Shown here one piece after another: positions 62,267-64,000 of a stretch of 64,000 nucleotides of DNA. The position numbers were made by a program, and so were the translations under genes. The DNA is from Chondrosia reniformis (Eukaryota > Porifera > Demospongiae > Chondrillida > Chondrillidae): positions 1,953,401 through 2,017,400 of the forward strand of contig OX359198.1 in assembly GCA_947172415.1 (NCBI GenBank), in the 5' to 3' direction. A model generated the notes under the pieces. The model saw only the letters and a list, made by a program, of their open reading frames with translations. It was not told the origin of the DNA and ran no database searches. Position 1 is the first letter of the stretch, and each line of letters starts with the position of its first letter.

Positions 62267-62490
62267 TGTTTAATGGCAAATAAGCATACTGAACTAGGTT
62301 ATATCCCTATATGATGTTTAATGGCAAATAAGAATACTGAACCAGGTTATATCCCTATATGATGTTTAATGGCAAATAAGCATACTGAACTAGGTTATAT
62401 GATGTTTAATGGCAAATAAGCATACTGAACTAGGTTATATGATGTTTAATGGCAAATAAGCATACTGAACTAGGTTATATCCCTATATGA
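62267..62490. repeat. Tandem repeat, five units of 48 or 40 bp
   Basis: Units begin tgtttaatggcaaataagca and end ggttatat, with or without an extra 8 bases (ccctatat). The order of lengths is 48, 48, 40, 40, 48, which sums exactly to the span. The array lies in the sequence after ZMYND10 exon 6. Confidence 0.85.
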
Positions 62491-62767
62491 TAAAAGGTAA
62501 CTGTTAAAAGAAACAAAAAATACTTGCTATACAAGTTACTTATTATCCATGCTTGTGTAATGTTCAATAAACAATATTAACATCAACTACATGCAGTACT
62601 AAGTAATACATATATAGTAGATAAATGCACTGATATTTAGGCTCACCCCTTGTATTGTTTTCATTACTTTCAGTTCCTAAGCCTGTCTCATAGATATACG
62701 TTATGCGTTTGTACACAATCATTAAAACACTTTATTTATATTATACTAATTATTGATAGTCATTTGG

Positions 62768-63007
62768 TCAATTCATTATGGGAAATTGTCCTACCATCTT
62801 TTCTGGGTTGTTCATGTGGCCTCTTGCTTCCTCCATGTACACTGTCTTTACCAGCCTGTCCTTGCTCATTTGCTCTAACTTTGGCATCCAGTTTCTTTGC
62901 TTCTCCTTCACTATCTCTATCACTGCTTCCTGCCCGAGTGCCTCACTAACCTCCACATTTCTAACTCTGTTCATCCTTGTCACCATTTCAACCCTTCTCA
63001 AACACAT
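62768..63007 (-). mobile_element. LINE reverse-transcriptase tail relic
   Basis: The minus-strand frame contains VTRMNRVRNVEV, EIVKEKQRNWMPKLEQM and RLVKTVYMEEARG. It follows the same pattern as the post-polymerase region of non-LTR retrotransposons but is clearly different from the copies at 31702 and 50550. It is short and decayed. Confidence 0.55.
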
Positions 63008-63451
63008 CCTCTCAAAAGCTTGCAGCTTGCTCTCACGCTTCTACTGTAAGAGTGTGACACCACCATCTCATTTTATGTATGTACGTATTTGCAAGTGGTG
63101 GCATTTGAGAAGATTACAAATTAACTAAACTTCTCTATTCTTTATTATTTAGTTATTTGGTTTTCCCTGGATCCTTTAGTCATCTGCCCCCCTAATTTGA
63201 ATCTGGTATACTAGATACATATATACAGTGATTACTAAGAATTATTTATGTTAATCATCTTGTCACCATGCGCTTATGAATATATGTATATGAATACACT
63301 GTAGAACAGTCATTGTTCTTCATTAATAACTTATGTTATAGATACTACACTCTTGTTTTATGAAAAGAGAGTAAAATAGTTCTAAACTCTATAGTGTCCA
63401 CAGGTGTGGGTGCATGTACTACATGTTTGTAATGATCTGTTATAACCTCTA

Positions 63452-64000
63452 TTACTGAGTACAGACTGCACATGTCAGTAGTTTGTTAGTTTCATAAGGT
63501 GGACATGGAAGTCCATTACAGACAGCTCTCATGAAGAAGACAGGAGCTGGGTTAGTATTAGCTCCACTTCCTGGAACAGCTTCTGAAGCTTCATCCACAC
63601 AGATTGTTGATTTCCTTCCAATACGATTTTCATGCTCAGCATCACTCATCAGATATCCTGAATATTCTCTATTCCAGTCAGATGGACACTCATAACGAGC
63701 TGGTATCATTATCATCTTTGATCTTGTACTAACACTGCAGAGAACACATGGCATCTCTGTTTGGTATAAATGTCTAAGAAGTGAACTTGTACCCTCATCT
63801 AGGTCATACTCAACTCCGTATAATTCTGGTAAATATGACAAAGAGCTGTAAAAGTTCTTGTACTGGGGTGTTTCTGGTAGACAGAGATGATCACTTGTTC
63901 CTCCTTTTGTGTTGTAATGTGATCCAGCAGCTCTACCATGATAGACTCTATCAACTCCATTTGGACAAGTAGTCCTCCCCCACCTAATATAGACTACACC
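63452..64000 (-). CDS. Short-chain collagen C4-like, copy E, 3' part
   Basis: The minus-strand frame is open from the window edge to a TAA stop and encodes 183 residues of the C4/spongin-type domain. It starts at [15 protein letters not shown], which directly follows the collagen stretch in the other copies. It continues through [22 protein letters not shown] and [12 protein letters not shown] to LTCAVCTQ. All domain cysteines seen in copies B and C are present. The Gly-X-Y part and the membrane anchor lie beyond the window. It is opposite in orientation to copies A to C and probably nested in a ZMYND10 intron. Confidence 0.85.
   Translation of the reverse strand, partial: GVVYIRWGRTTCPNGVDRVYHGRAAGSHYNTKGGTSDHLCLPETPQYKNFYSSLSYLPELYGVEYDLDEGTSSLLRHLYQTEMPCVLCSVSTRSKMIMIPARYECPSDWNREYSGYLMSDAEHENRIGRKSTICVDEASEAVPGSGANTNPAPVFFMRAVCNGLPCPPYETNKLLTCAVCTQ

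Noticed and set aside
62778-63128. Plus-strand frame of 116 codons
   Set aside because: It is the opposite strand of a LINE reverse-transcriptase relic.

Overview
The window is eukaryotic: AT-rich, with protein-coding exons separated by short GT-AG introns (plus one likely GC-AG) and many small inverted-repeat transposons. Several genes carry the C-terminal domain of the sponge short-chain collagen C4/spongin family, and the other recognisable genes (plexin tail, SHANK-type N-terminus, mitochondrial ACAT1, ZMYND10) are animal genes. A demosponge, perhaps Amphimedon-like, is the best guess. The species is an inference, not something the sequence proves.

Layout. (1) 1-16.1 kb: a 9.7 kb tandem duplication (base 1 aligns with base 9707). 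Each unit carries the last exon(s) of a plexin cytoplasmic domain, an 8-exon gene for a SHANK-like N-terminus (SPN fold plus ankyrin repeats and a Ser-rich tail, no PDZ), and an intronless gene for a small two-helix glycoprotein. (2) 17.2-19.4 kb: a relic and then a complete two-exon gene for an unrecognised seven-helix membrane protein on the minus strand. (3) 19.6-35.6 kb and 38.4-54.0 kb: two copies of a roughly 19 kb duplicon. Each holds a decayed SHANK-like copy, a repeat-rich non-coding block, an unidentified 1.1 kb block, a purine-rich repeat, a LINE tail, the last two exons of ACAT1 and a collagen-like gene; each also has the seven-helix gene. Between them sits an inverted copy of the two-helix gene (36.0-36.9 kb). 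(4) 51-60 kb: the complete ACAT1 gene on the minus strand. Its 7.1 kb first intron hosts two complete collagen-like genes on the opposite strand, a collagen fragment and several transposons. (5) 60-64 kb: the first six exons of ZMYND10, divergent from ACAT1 across only 78 bp, then minisatellites, a LINE relic and the 3' part of another collagen-like gene on the minus strand.

How the genes may relate. ACAT1 (mitochondrial thiolase) and ZMYND10 (axonemal dynein assembly) are ordinary single-copy neighbours. The rest is a young, actively rearranging cluster of membrane and matrix proteins: short-chain collagens with an N-terminal membrane anchor, a seven-helix receptor-like protein, a two-helix glycoprotein, and a cytoplasmic SHANK-like scaffold beside a plexin RasGAP tail. 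A shared role in cell-surface signalling is only an inference from co-localisation and joint duplication.

Limits: exon borders were set by eye from splice signals, reading phase and comparison between copies. Family names rest on remembered motif similarity, not on a search.
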